From Halochromatium roseum (GTDB taxonomy: Bacteria > Pseudomonadota > Gammaproteobacteria > Chromatiales > Chromatiaceae), in assembly GCF_016653315.1 (NCBI RefSeq), contig NZ_NHSH01000011.1, forward strand, positions 1-57,609: a stretch of 57,609 bases of DNA, in the 5' to 3' direction. Position 1 is the first letter of the stretch, and every line of letters begins with the position of its first letter. The notes under the pieces are model-generated. The model ran no database searches, was not told where the DNA came from, and worked only from the letters and a program-made list of their open reading frames with translations. Positions 1-7,656 of the stretch are shown piece by piece. The translations under genes and the position numbers were made by a program.

Positions 1-202
1 AGCAAGTGACTGGTAAGGCCAATACACAAAAAATTGAACGCAAGCATCTTACGCTCAGAACACGTATTAAACGCCTGGCACGGAAAACCATCTGTTTTTC
101 CAAACTCGACGTCATGCACGATACTGTTATTGGGCTTTTTATCAATCGATATGAGTTCGGGCTTGCCGTGTGAGAAACACATGTAGAGCACTACCCGCCG
201 GT
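1..202 (+). mobile_element. IS1-family insertion sequence, right-end fragment
   Basis: The left edge of the window is the 3' end of an IS1-family element. It holds the transposase C-terminus, then about 30 non-coding bases after the stop. On the minus strand the terminal part starts GGCGGGTAGTGCTCTAC, which is a plausible IS1-family terminal repeat. The junction near 195-205 is inferred from where the neighbouring DUF29 reading frame stops resembling its family. The left end of the element lies outside the window, so a target-site duplication cannot be checked. Confidence 0.75.
3..173 (+). CDS. IS1-family transposase, C-terminal part (partial)
   Basis: The frame starting at base 3 reads through to a TGA at 171-173, giving 56 residues. 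It contains KIERKHLTLRTRIKRLARKT, then KLDVMHDTVIGLFINRYEFG, the conserved C-terminal end of IS1-family DDE transposases. The enzyme cuts and joins DNA to move the element. The 5' part, including any orfA/orfB frameshift site, is outside the window. The sequence is uninterrupted, so the element may be intact beyond the edge. Confidence 0.85.
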   Translation, partial: QVTGKANTQKIERKHLTLRTRIKRLARKTICFSKLDVMHDTVIGLFINRYEFGLAV

Positions 203-408
203 GAGTAGTCGAGCTTGAGCAAGTGAATGAGGATTTGCCGAAACAACGATTGCAAGGCGACCCTCTGCTCCCTTCCCATATTCTCCAGTTCCTCCAGAAT
301 ACCCTCATAATCAAGCTCGCCAAATCGTCCTGAGCGAACAAGAGCTGCCTGCTGTTCGGCCCAGAGCAACGCATCGTTCTCTTGCGCCCTCGCTGTCAAA
401 TTACCCAT
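142..408 (-). pseudogene. DUF29-family protein truncated by IS1 insertion
   Basis: The first ~68 residues (NDALLWAEQQAALVRSGRFG, then ELDYEGILEELENMGREQ and LLIHLLKLDYSP in slightly variable form) are typical of DUF29, a family of about 140-residue proteins of unknown function common in cyanobacteria and purple sulfur bacteria. After KLDYSP the frame runs into the IS1 end and adds about 18 foreign residues (AGSALHVFLTRQ...). The C-terminal half is therefore lost. A Shine-Dalgarno-like GAGGTGAT precedes the ATG at 408. The gene lies 27 bp downstream of pilE on the same strand. It is probably non-functional. Confidence 0.75.
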
Positions 409-435
409 CAGATCACCTCAGACTAGCGGAAAACA

Positions 436-933
436 CTAACGGCTCACGCAGTTCGCTGGATAGAAGGTTCCTGTCTGATCGACGCAAATCGCCGCACAGC
501 CGGTATCGTTTTGTTGGCCGTTTTGACCCGTTGCCTTGATCGCATAAGCCGTACCGCTTGGCGCATTCGTATCTAAGCCACAAGAGTCTCGAGGTGTCGT
601 TATAGTGCGCTGTACACTCATTGCGTAAAAGTCATCCGGCGAACAAACCTTTCCTGTCGGACAATCGTCATCCGATGACGCGTTCCCGTCTTTCAGATTG
701 GAAAGGCCCCTTATCTCAGCGACGGTGCCATAAGCGATGTTGTTGGCACGCCACTTTTCCTGCGCCAGCTGCGTTGACGACAGGGCTGACAACGCGTCCG
801 AACGCCGACTCTTGCGTACATAATCGAGGTACGAAGGATAAGCGATAGCAGCGAGAATCCCCACGATCGCCACAGCGATCATCAACTCGATCAGCGTAAA
901 ACCTCCGGAGCCACCTTTAATTTTTCTCATCAT
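436..933 (-). CDS. pilE: Type IV major pilin-like protein PilE
   Basis: Type IVa pilin of 165 residues, the normal length. A short positively charged leader ([11 protein letters not shown]) precedes the prepilin peptidase site [21 protein letters not shown]. Phe1 and Glu5 are canonical, and the hydrophobic helix embeds in the membrane and then in the pilus core. Six cysteines lie in the globular domain: one pair (DDCPTGKVC) and four near the C-terminus (CGLD...GCAAIC...NC), fitting a disulfide-bonded D-region. It follows a small frame whose TGA abuts this ATG. A second ATG directly follows, so the start is uncertain by one codon. A sigma-54 promoter is visible at 1107-1122. It could be a major pilin or a PilE-like minor pilin. 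Confidence 0.9.
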   Translation of the reverse strand: MMRKIKGGSGGFTLIELMIAVAIVGILAAIAYPSYLDYVRKSRRSDALSALSSTQLAQEKWRANNIAYGTVAEIRGLSNLKDGNASSDDDCPTGKVCSPDDFYAMSVQRTITTPRDSCGLDTNAPSGTAYAIKATGQNGQQNDTGCAAICVDQTGTFYPANCVSR

Positions 934-1092
934 TCAGACCGCTTCAACACTCGGTTGATAAACAGCGGCGCTAGGGCTGCTGATCATCAAGGACTCGCAC
1001 GAAAATAGGGTACCCGCCTCGCGCCTCATCGCCTGGCACAGGGCATCCAGTACCAGGCGTGAGCGGTGAATGCGTTGTTCGAGGCTGATCAT
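934..1092 (-). CDS. Possible 52-residue leader ORF upstream of pilE
   Basis: An ATG at 1092 opens a 52-codon frame (MISLEQRIHRSRLVLDAL...) that ends in TGA exactly one base before the pilE ATG. It resembles no family I recognise. The predicted sigma-54 transcript start falls only a few bases upstream of the ATG, leaving no room for a ribosome-binding site, so translation would have to be leaderless. It may simply be the pilE 5' untranslated region that happens to be open. The exact abutment with pilE, which itself lacks a clear Shine-Dalgarno sequence, leaves translational coupling possible. Confidence 0.3.
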   Translation of the reverse strand: MISLEQRIHRSRLVLDALCQAMRREAGTLFSCESLMISSPSAAVYQPSVEAV

Positions 1093-1431
1093 GATAGGTT
1101 AACCCTGGCAAGACACAGGCCAATTTGCAAAATATCGCCTGCTGGTGGGCTGACCATCAATCCGGAACTGAGCGCATGGGTGCCAGCCTTGCCGCGTCGA
1201 GATAGTCATTGACCTCTTGCCGCGAGTGCTGCGCTAAGCCATAGAACCGTTGTGATTCAATCAAGGGACTCGGTAGACGGTGTTTAATGTTAGCGCGACC
1301 AAGCGCACGGCTTAGGCCTATTTATTAGAACACCACCTGTGCCACGCGGATTTTCCGTATGTGTAAGCGATCCGACTCAGGGGATGAACTCATCAATCGT
1401 CACGAGTCATTTTTCTGGGCCAATTACCCTG
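1093..1431. other. Intergenic region between pilV and pilE
   Basis: Apart from the promoter, no gene can be supported here. A 54-codon open stretch without a start codon exists on the minus strand at 1157-1321 (…SPLIESQRFYGLAQHSRQEV…). Its composition looks protein-like, but I cannot assign it, and it could be a gene remnant. pilY1 would be expected about here in a standard minor-pilin operon. Nothing resembling it is present. Confidence 0.4.
1107..1122 (-). promoter_or_regulatory. Sigma-54 (RpoN) promoter for pilE
   Basis: On the minus strand the sequence is TTGGCCTGTGTCTTGCC. It matches the RpoN consensus TGGCACG-N4-TTGC in the TGGC, G and TTGC positions, and the GG and GC doublets are correctly spaced. 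Pilin genes in Pseudomonas and relatives are known to be RpoN/PilR dependent. The predicted start is near 1096, about 160 bp before the pilE ATG. No PilR site was identified. Confidence 0.65.
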
Positions 1432-3603
1432 CTAATCAGGGGTTAAATTAAAGTTAATACCAGGTATGGGATTCGTATTCCCAAGAACAAATGTATCTGT
1501 AGTTGACTGAACGATCATACAGAGATCGCCAGCACTCGGACCACAGGCATCCACGGACATTACAACACCGGTATTCGGATAACTCTCGAAGCTGCAGCTA
1601 TATCCATAGCTGTCGACCTGATTACTAAGTCCAGAGATAGTGTCGCATGTTGAGGATGTTGCATCACCCTCAAGCCTAAAGTGAACGACCAAACCGGAGA
1701 CGGCCACTTTGTCGCCACCAGTACCTGCCTCCCATTTCGCATTGCCCGGCTTGTTCATGAAACCATTAACAACATACTCAACCGGCTGACAACTACTCGT
1801 CGTCCAACCGCCGATGTCGACATTCACCGTATCACCACTGTAAGTCGCTGAGCTAGAAGATATCTCAGAGCAATTTTCGGCGCTTACCACAATCTTGCCT
1901 GCTGAATTGCCGGGAATATTATCACAACGATAATTTGCATCAGGGTCGTTAACCGAGTCGCCTTCCCGGTTGCCAACCAGATCGCACACCACGCCATCAA
2001 TCACGTTATCATTCGTATCAACAAAGACTAAGACCGGATCCATAGCAAGCTCAAGATTAGCAATCATACCTTTAATCAATAACGTATCGCCAATGCAACC
2101 TGAGATCGATACATTCTCATTGACGTTAGCGGATAAGGCCGTATACTCCTTATCAATCGGTGCACCACTACAATTTTCCGCTGTGAATGTCACCGTCCCC
2201 GTCCAACCCGTCGGTACGGAACAGTGGTAGGTTCCAGTTGTCTGATCAGCGTCTTCAAACACACTACAGCCTGATGTCGCACCCGATGGAGTTACCTCTA
2301 CAACATTCATAATAATACCACGAGCACTATCGCCGCCAGTCAAGGTAATACTTCCATATATAGCTAGGTTTCCAAAGCAGGGAATATTCGAATCCTGGAT
2401 CACAAAATTCTGCCCTGTCAGTGTTCCATAGAGCATGGGCTCCCCACTCAAACTATTGATGACCACTGTTGTCACTGGAACAAAGTCGGGGTTCAATGGC
2501 GATCCACCACAATAAGTATTTTGCCCACCCGATACCATTAAAATGTATTCACCTGTTACATCACATTTGCTTCCGTAGCGATAGGTATGGGGACAAAGAC
2601 GATCAGCATTTCCAACTCCAGATCCGTAGTATTCGATATTCACCATCTTTCCATCGGCATCAATCGCCATAATTCCGATACGGCCATACCAGTTGCTACC
2701 AACGTAGCAGAGAAAATCTAGATAATTGTCTGAATCGTCATCATCTGTATTATTTTTATTCTCAACTTCTCGGCAAATACCCGCGTCAGCAGCAATCGCG
2801 CGTAAGACACCATACATCGTTTCATTGGTAAAATTATGTGGCGCGGAATCTGGAACATCATCATCGGTAGACAATTTAACGTTACCAGTGATTTCAATAA
2901 CGCCGGGGTCAGTGGTCAACCAGACCTGATCTTCGTTGGTGATCGTAGGATCATAAACAGCAACGCCGCCCTGATACTGCACGACTCTCAAGTTGAAATC
3001 CTGATTATCCTTAGCGATAGTAGGATTCTCCCCGATGACATCCAATGGGTTACTTAATTGCAGCGACCCACCACCGGTCGGATCAGGAAATCCTCCCATA
3101 TTGATAAAATCATCATCATCGACGGCCCCAGCTTGCATTAGCGGATTATCCCAGGTCACGAGACTCGAGAGGAAGACCGATTGCGGCTGATTCTCTGCAT
3201 CCGTCCATGTCACACTGACCTGTATATTCTTGGAATTAGGAATCGCCGTATGGTCACTTAATATCCATTGCCGCTGAAATCCCGCACTACCACATGGATA
3301 TGGACTAGGATTATCTGAACAACTATCAGAGCCGCTGGCAAGCGTTGAGAAATTATTGGTGGCTACCCCTCCTGAATCATTAAGCACGTTAGCCCTAAGT
3401 TCTTCGATCTTCTTCTGCGCAATCGCCACCGCCTGCGCCCGATTCTTAGCAATATTTCCGCCTGAGACTAGGCGCCCATTCAGGGTCGCCAAAGCCGTCA
3501 TCCCAAGCGCCAAAATCGCCATGGTGACTAGCGCATCCAATAGGGCAAAGCCGCGCACTCGCTCTCCGAAAAAGTTCAAGTTGATCACTGCCAATCCCTC
3601 CAA
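1432..3603 (-). CDS. pilV: Giant PilV-like minor pilin with Cys-rich modules
   Basis: The N-terminus (MEGLAVINLNFFGERVRG|FALLDALVTMAILALGM) is a class III prepilin signal of PilV type, and QAVAIAQKKIEELRANVLND after the helix is also PilV-like. PilV proteins are usually 130-200 residues. This one has 723. The rest is a predicted secreted, Asp/Asn/Gly/Thr-rich beta domain. Three related modules, at about residues 445-502, 540-605 and 652-694, each carry four cysteines in the order C...Y-x-C...C...C, two with the shared string AENCS. Mature residue 5 is Asp instead of the usual Glu. The start overlaps the end of pilX by 19 bp, indicating translational coupling. It may act as a tip adhesin or minor pilin. 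The function is inferred. Confidence 0.8.
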   Translation of the reverse strand: MEGLAVINLNFFGERVRGFALLDALVTMAILALGMTALATLNGRLVSGGNIAKNRAQAVAIAQKKIEELRANVLNDSGGVATNNFSTLASGSDSCSDNPSPYPCGSAGFQRQWILSDHTAIPNSKNIQVSVTWTDAENQPQSVFLSSLVTWDNPLMQAGAVDDDDFINMGGFPDPTGGGSLQLSNPLDVIGENPTIAKDNQDFNLRVVQYQGGVAVYDPTITNEDQVWLTTDPGVIEITGNVKLSTDDDVPDSAPHNFTNETMYGVLRAIAADAGICREVENKNNTDDDDSDNYLDFLCYVGSNWYGRIGIMAIDADGKMVNIEYYGSGVGNADRLCPHTYRYGSKCDVTGEYILMVSGGQNTYCGGSPLNPDFVPVTTVVINSLSGEPMLYGTLTGQNFVIQDSNIPCFGNLAIYGSITLTGGDSARGIIMNVVEVTPSGATSGCSVFEDADQTTGTYHCSVPTGWTGTVTFTAENCSGAPIDKEYTALSANVNENVSISGCIGDTLLIKGMIANLELAMDPVLVFVDTNDNVIDGVVCDLVGNREGDSVNDPDANYRCDNIPGNSAGKIVVSAENCSEISSSSATYSGDTVNVDIGGWTTSSCQPVEYVVNGFMNKPGNAKWEAGTGGDKVAVSGLVVHFRLEGDATSSTCDTISGLSNQVDSYGYSCSFESYPNTGVVMSVDACGPSAGDLCMIVQSTTDTFVLGNTNPIPGINFNLTPD

Positions 3604-5060
3604 GTGCCGGCTATTGGAACGGATGAAATTCGCGAGTCTCCACCGCCTGAACGACCAATAACATTCGGATCATAGATGACATCCATACCACCGGAGTTAT
3701 CGACACCGATGTCGCCTTCTACGATAGCCGAGCCGATGAGAAGCCCTCCACCTGTTCCACCGCCAACTACATCGCCGCGCACATAGAGTACGCCATACAT
3801 GCGCCAAGAACCCTGCGGATCAAAATTGCCATCGATCACCAGTATGATCGGCTCTTCCGGTGTACCGTATGTTTCATTCTTGAAGCCGAAATCACTCAAA
3901 GAGTTATCACTGTTGCGCGCATCAACCCAAATATAGCTCCCAGGTATTCCAAAATTGCCTTCAGGATCGACTAATCGATCGTCGGTCGTCACATAGTCCG
4001 CGGCTGATTTTGCAAAATCCGGTGGTCCAGCAATGAAGTTATTGAAGAAACAATCAGGATCTGCGGTCTTATCACATCTCAGCGCTTCACTATCATCAAT
4101 AATGTCAGCACCAAGCATCACCTCGTTTTCAAATACTCCAGACGATTTAGTAATATCGCTTCCCGAATATGTGCTTGAGTTCGCATTTGCTGTGTAATCA
4201 AGCAGTAGCTCATCGGACGTCGCTGTTTCGTATGTATTATTCCCATTCCTATCAAAAAACGGTACTAAATCTCCGGTCGTCGCATCAGTATAGGCTGTCG
4301 GCCCATCAGGATCAGGATGAACAAAGGTTCCGCTATTCGTGCCACCAAAGCTCGACACCTCACCTCCTGACCAAATGGTTGCGTTTGAAAAGACGTTGAT
4401 GACACTCATAGACCCAGCAACCGCAACACCCGCATAGGTAATTAAGGCATGGCTGGCGTTCAAATTACCTGGTGAGGGAGCAATACGGCGGAATTCTTGA
4501 ACAATGGTTTTTAATGCCAACCTATCATCCGAATATCCAGTTGAACTAACGACAACTCTGTAATTATCGGCCATCTGGATCAAGAGACAGTTCCGAACAT
4601 TATCACCACTGACATCTAAATCGCATGAACCCGCATTAGTTGGGAGGCTCCAACTGTAAACTTGATTATTTGAATCCCAAACAGCTTGCAGTAGATATCC
4701 ATCGCCAGTACCAGCATCATATCCGTCACAGTCGCCATCTCCATCAGTGTCACAGTCATCAAACTCACGCCCTCCATCATCGTCCATGTCGTCGTTTCCA
4801 CTAATCACCAAGCCTGTCAACATATCCACTCGATCGTCGGTGCCATTACCATTCAAATCGCGTTTATCAACATCCATAAATGCCGTTGCAAAGTTCAAGC
4901 CAGCCTCTGCTGATTCAAACGCTGCTTTTGCTCGTATAGCGTTAGCGGATATGCGCTGATCAATTATTGAACTTTTTGACACATAGAAGGTTCCTGCTGT
5001 TCCTAGGAACAACAGCATCAATCCGACCACGAGCGCTACGGCTCCGCGCTGGTCACTCAT
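3585..5060 (-). CDS. pilX: PilX-like minor pilin assembly protein with acidic loops
   Basis: The N-terminus SDQRGAVALVVGLMLLFLGT, then AGTFYVSKSSIIDQRISANA and AAFESAEAGLNFA, is the PilX_N signature: an atypical prepilin without the E5 motif. The start is placed at the ATG at 5060, which directly precedes this signature. A longer frame opens at 5132 but adds a non-family extension. At 491 residues it is longer than typical PilX (about 170-200, larger in some groups). Acidic repeats resembling calcium loops occur near residue 85-125 (DTDGDGDCDGYD) and at DRNGNNTYE. It probably acts in the periplasm and in pilus priming with PilW and PilV. It sits between pilW and pilV. Confidence 0.8.
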   Translation of the reverse strand: MSDQRGAVALVVGLMLLFLGTAGTFYVSKSSIIDQRISANAIRAKAAFESAEAGLNFATAFMDVDKRDLNGNGTDDRVDMLTGLVISGNDDMDDDGGREFDDCDTDGDGDCDGYDAGTGDGYLLQAVWDSNNQVYSWSLPTNAGSCDLDVSGDNVRNCLLIQMADNYRVVVSSTGYSDDRLALKTIVQEFRRIAPSPGNLNASHALITYAGVAVAGSMSVINVFSNATIWSGGEVSSFGGTNSGTFVHPDPDGPTAYTDATTGDLVPFFDRNGNNTYETATSDELLLDYTANANSSTYSGSDITKSSGVFENEVMLGADIIDDSEALRCDKTADPDCFFNNFIAGPPDFAKSAADYVTTDDRLVDPEGNFGIPGSYIWVDARNSDNSLSDFGFKNETYGTPEEPIILVIDGNFDPQGSWRMYGVLYVRGDVVGGGTGGGLLIGSAIVEGDIGVDNSGGMDVIYDPNVIGRSGGGDSRISSVPIAGTWRDWQ

Positions 5061-5318
5061 TGTCTGTTTGCCAAGATGTTTTTTGTCAACTGATTCACAA
5101 GCACCTCTAAATCTGAATCTATAGAGAGGCATTCAAACTCAGCAATTTATCTCTCGCTCTTTATATGTTTCTGACTAACCTCTAGAAGCCAGGTAGCCGG
5201 GCCTTATAAATGGAAATTTTTAATTCGTTGAAAACGCTACTTAGGCTGCCATCCTGGCTTGCGGTCCAGAATCCAGCGTGAGCCTTACGATTAGCCATAA
5301 CACGGGTCGTTGCGATGA

Positions 5319-6044
5319 TTAAAATACCTCATTATTACGTATTCGTACAGTTTCCTGAATCGTCGAACTCACTGAATCATCACTCGCTAAACGACCACTC
5401 AAGGATAAATCCAACTGGCGCACACGAACAACAGGGGCTGGAATAGTTGAAGCACATGAAATAGTTGCTCCATCACTATCTAAGCAATGCGAATTTTCAG
5501 ATACCGAGAAATCCGTAATGATCACTTCTTCTACATCGTTAACAGACTCCCAACGATAGCACTCATATGCTGGCCCAGCACAAGTAAATGGCCCAGCACA
5601 GGTGAATGGTAACTCTGTTGTTGGCTTTTTTCGCATTGATATCTTGTCGCCGTCGTCGTGCAACCTGAAGCCATAGTGCAGTTGCTCTGGGTCACTTTCG
5701 TCTACATCAATTATTCCATCACCATCATCATCATAACCATTACACCCACCTGTATTTACATATACATAGTGAACGCATGTGCTCGTAGTGTCTAAAGAAG
5801 CAAAGTCAACTCGATTTCCGCTACAGTTATAACGATAACCTGCTCTTCGAATTTCGTTGACCATGATTGACATTATTGCACTAAGATCCTGATTAAGACG
5901 CGACGCTTTGATCGTATCGTTGTTGCTTTTAAGAATAGAGACTACAAGAGCTACAGCCCCCGCTATTACAACGAGGCCAACGGCTGAACCCACCATCAAC
6001 TCGACTAAGCCAAAGCCTTGTTCTTTTCTTCGGAAGGCACTCAT
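5319..6044 (-). CDS. pilW: PilW-like minor pilin
   Basis: MSAFRRKEQG|FGLVELMVGSAVGLVVIAGA is a prepilin leader with Glu5. It is followed by LNQDLSAIMSIMVNEIRRAG, the signature stretch of PilW proteins (E-RRAGY). Length is 241 residues, slightly short for the family. An internal acidic loop, NGYDDDGDGIIDVDESD, looks like an EF-hand-type calcium loop. A six-residue direct repeat, FTCAGP twice in succession, comes from an 18-bp tandem duplication near 5572-5607. It is part of the minor-pilin complex that primes pilus assembly in the inner membrane. A gap of ~258 bp to pilX holds no supported gene. Confidence 0.85.
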   Translation of the reverse strand: MSAFRRKEQGFGLVELMVGSAVGLVVIAGAVALVVSILKSNNDTIKASRLNQDLSAIMSIMVNEIRRAGYRYNCSGNRVDFASLDTTSTCVHYVYVNTGGCNGYDDDGDGIIDVDESDPEQLHYGFRLHDDGDKISMRKKPTTELPFTCAGPFTCAGPAYECYRWESVNDVEEVIITDFSVSENSHCLDSDGATISCASTIPAPVVRVRQLDLSLSGRLASDDSVSSTIQETVRIRNNEVF

Positions 6045-6072
6045 AGCAATATTTTAAACCTATAAAGTACAG

Positions 6073-6657
6073 TCAGCATCCCTCATAACCAGTGATATCA
6101 TCGCCACCAGATGGAATACAGATCTTGATCCGACCAAGAACACTGACGACAATCGCCAGCTTGAGCGTAGCCGTGCTTGTACTTTGCACTTCTATTGTTG
6201 TGTTATTTGCTGTTCCGCGAATACTATCGAACTCAATCGTCTCATCGCCTGTGCCCACTATTAACGCACCAGGAAACTCAGCATTCGTGAGCGTTACCAA
6301 CCTTTCTGAACCGCCAATGATACAGTCTGGAGTATTCACATTCGTGCAGTCGCATGCATCAGTATCGCGAACCATTCCAAAGCATTGTGGATTCGCATCT
6401 TTCTTAAACGTTACCTGAACATCTCCCCCCGGACCCTGCATGCCCTTAAGCGCTTCCCCTTTCGCGAATTGTAGATGCGAATATATTGCTTCTGCTAACG
6501 ATTTGACGCGGGCACGTTCAATCATACCTTGAAAGGACGGAGCGGAAATGGCGAAAAGAATTGCCGCAATCGCAATTGTCATCATCATCTCGATCAAGGT
6601 AAAGCCAAATTGACATGAAGGCATCGGTGCCGCGGTTCCACTATGCTTGTTTTTCAT
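6073..6657 (-). CDS. fimT: FimT/GspH-type minor pilin
   Basis: The prepilin site QFG|FTLIEMMMTIAIAAILFAIS is canonical with Glu5. The following APSFQGMIERARVKSLAEAI...FAKGEALK is the GspH/FimT pattern of a pseudopilin domain. The N-terminal leader is long (about 18 residues). At 194 residues it has a normal length. A Cys cluster (CDCTNVNTPDC) lies near residue 100. It is the first gene of the cluster, 28 bp upstream of pilW, so it likely heads the operon. FimT of some gammaproteobacteria binds DNA for natural transformation. Whether this one does cannot be told from sequence. Confidence 0.85.
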   Translation of the reverse strand: MKNKHSGTAAPMPSCQFGFTLIEMMMTIAIAAILFAISAPSFQGMIERARVKSLAEAIYSHLQFAKGEALKGMQGPGGDVQVTFKKDANPQCFGMVRDTDACDCTNVNTPDCIIGGSERLVTLTNAEFPGALIVGTGDETIEFDSIRGTANNTTIEVQSTSTATLKLAIVVSVLGRIKICIPSGGDDITGYEGC

Positions 6658-7237
6658 AGATCAATATATTCGGACATATAGAAACTCGTTTTTTCGCCCC
6701 ATCACCGCTAAAGTATAGCAAAGCGGATGGTAATCTTTGAGTCGACCCAAGACCGATACAGCATAATGCTGATTACAGTTTATTCTAGAAATACAAAAGC
6801 TTAGACCATGTTTCCCGTGTTGGTCCGCAGTCAACAAAGTGATGATCGGAGCCTCGTATCGGATCTTCGATTCAAGTCACACTCAACTTGATGTTCAACG
6901 GCTGAGATACTGCATCCTCTTTTCCTAAGGACTCAACACGCTGTTTTGTTTGTTTTTCTTAGCGGAGTCTCTTTGCGATGATCTGCTTTGATTGATGCAC
7001 CCTTCAGTACCTGATGGTAGCGGACGCCGGATGTGCTAACTTTGAACTGCTTAGCAATACCGCTAGTCGACTGCTCGTGATGCGGAGAGTCTGCTACAAA
7101 CAGTCTTAACGGCATCTTGATGCGTGGTTACCGAGAGAAAATGTTCCGCGGATCTCCTGCTTAACAGCCTTCCCTGGCTCGTCGTAACTGCCTCATCTCA
7201 CAAGGGTTCCGTCATCGACCATCAGTAGGCGAGATTC
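6658..7237. other. Intergenic region with possible gene remnant
   Basis: There is no well-supported gene. A 60-codon minus-strand frame at 6933-7115 contains SGIAKQFKVSTSGVRYH, which resembles the helix-turn-helix of a transposase or small DNA-binding protein. It has no convincing family length or ribosome-binding site. The segment is AT-rich like the pilin cluster and may mark the edge of an acquired block. Confidence 0.35.
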
Positions 7238-7627
7238 ATGGCACTAGCCCAAGAAGATATCGAGTTCATCAAAGTACACATCGGCGACTGGCTGACCGAA
7301 CAGAGCCTCGGCAAGCCACCAGCGTTGTACGAGATCAAGCTGCGCGAACGCATGGTCCGCGTCGAGGAAGAGCTGAAACACTAGCGCGAGCTGATGCGCG
7401 AAGGCTTCACGCTGATGGATAAACGCTTCGAGGCCATGCAAGCCAACATGGATCAGCGCCTCGGACAAGTTGACAAGCGCTTCGAACAGGTCGATAAACG
7501 CTTCGAGAACGTCCAGCATGATATCCGCAACCTGCAACAGCGTATGGACAGCTTCATGCGTTGGTCCTTTGGCATCACGATCGGCGTCGGTGGCGCCGTC
7601 ATCGGCGTGCTCAAGCTTTGGCCTTAG
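7238..7627 (+). pseudogene. Coiled-coil membrane-anchored protein interrupted by in-frame TAG
   Basis: One frame from the ATG at 7238 encodes MALAQEDIEFIKVHIGDWLT...EELKH, then TAG at 7382-7384. It continues in the same frame as RELMREGFTLMDKRFEAM with heptad repeats (QVDKRFEQVDKRFENVQHDI) and a C-terminal membrane helix (WSFGITIGVGGAVIGVLKLW). The whole looks like a DUF1640/CCDC90-like short coiled-coil protein common in phototrophic gammaproteobacteria. A CAG-to-TAG change would explain the stop. An internal ATG at 7394 could still give a 77-residue product keeping the coil and anchor. The protein may therefore be truncated rather than dead. Confidence 0.7.
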
Positions 7628-7656
7628 CAGCACCGCAACCCGCATTGCACCCTCAC

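Noticed and set aside
1157-1321. 54-codon open stretch upstream of the pilE promoter
   Set aside because: No start codon or recognisable family.
5133-5318. 38-codon frame (MANRKAHAGFWTASQDGS...) between pilW and pilX
   Set aside because: No ribosome-binding site or family. The GATTCTGGACCGCAAGCCAG part resembles a dispersed non-coding repeat, but one copy cannot prove it.
6933-7115. 60-codon minus-strand frame with helix-turn-helix-like IAKQFKVSTSGVRYH
   Set aside because: Too short and isolated to call a gene; mentioned only as a possible remnant.
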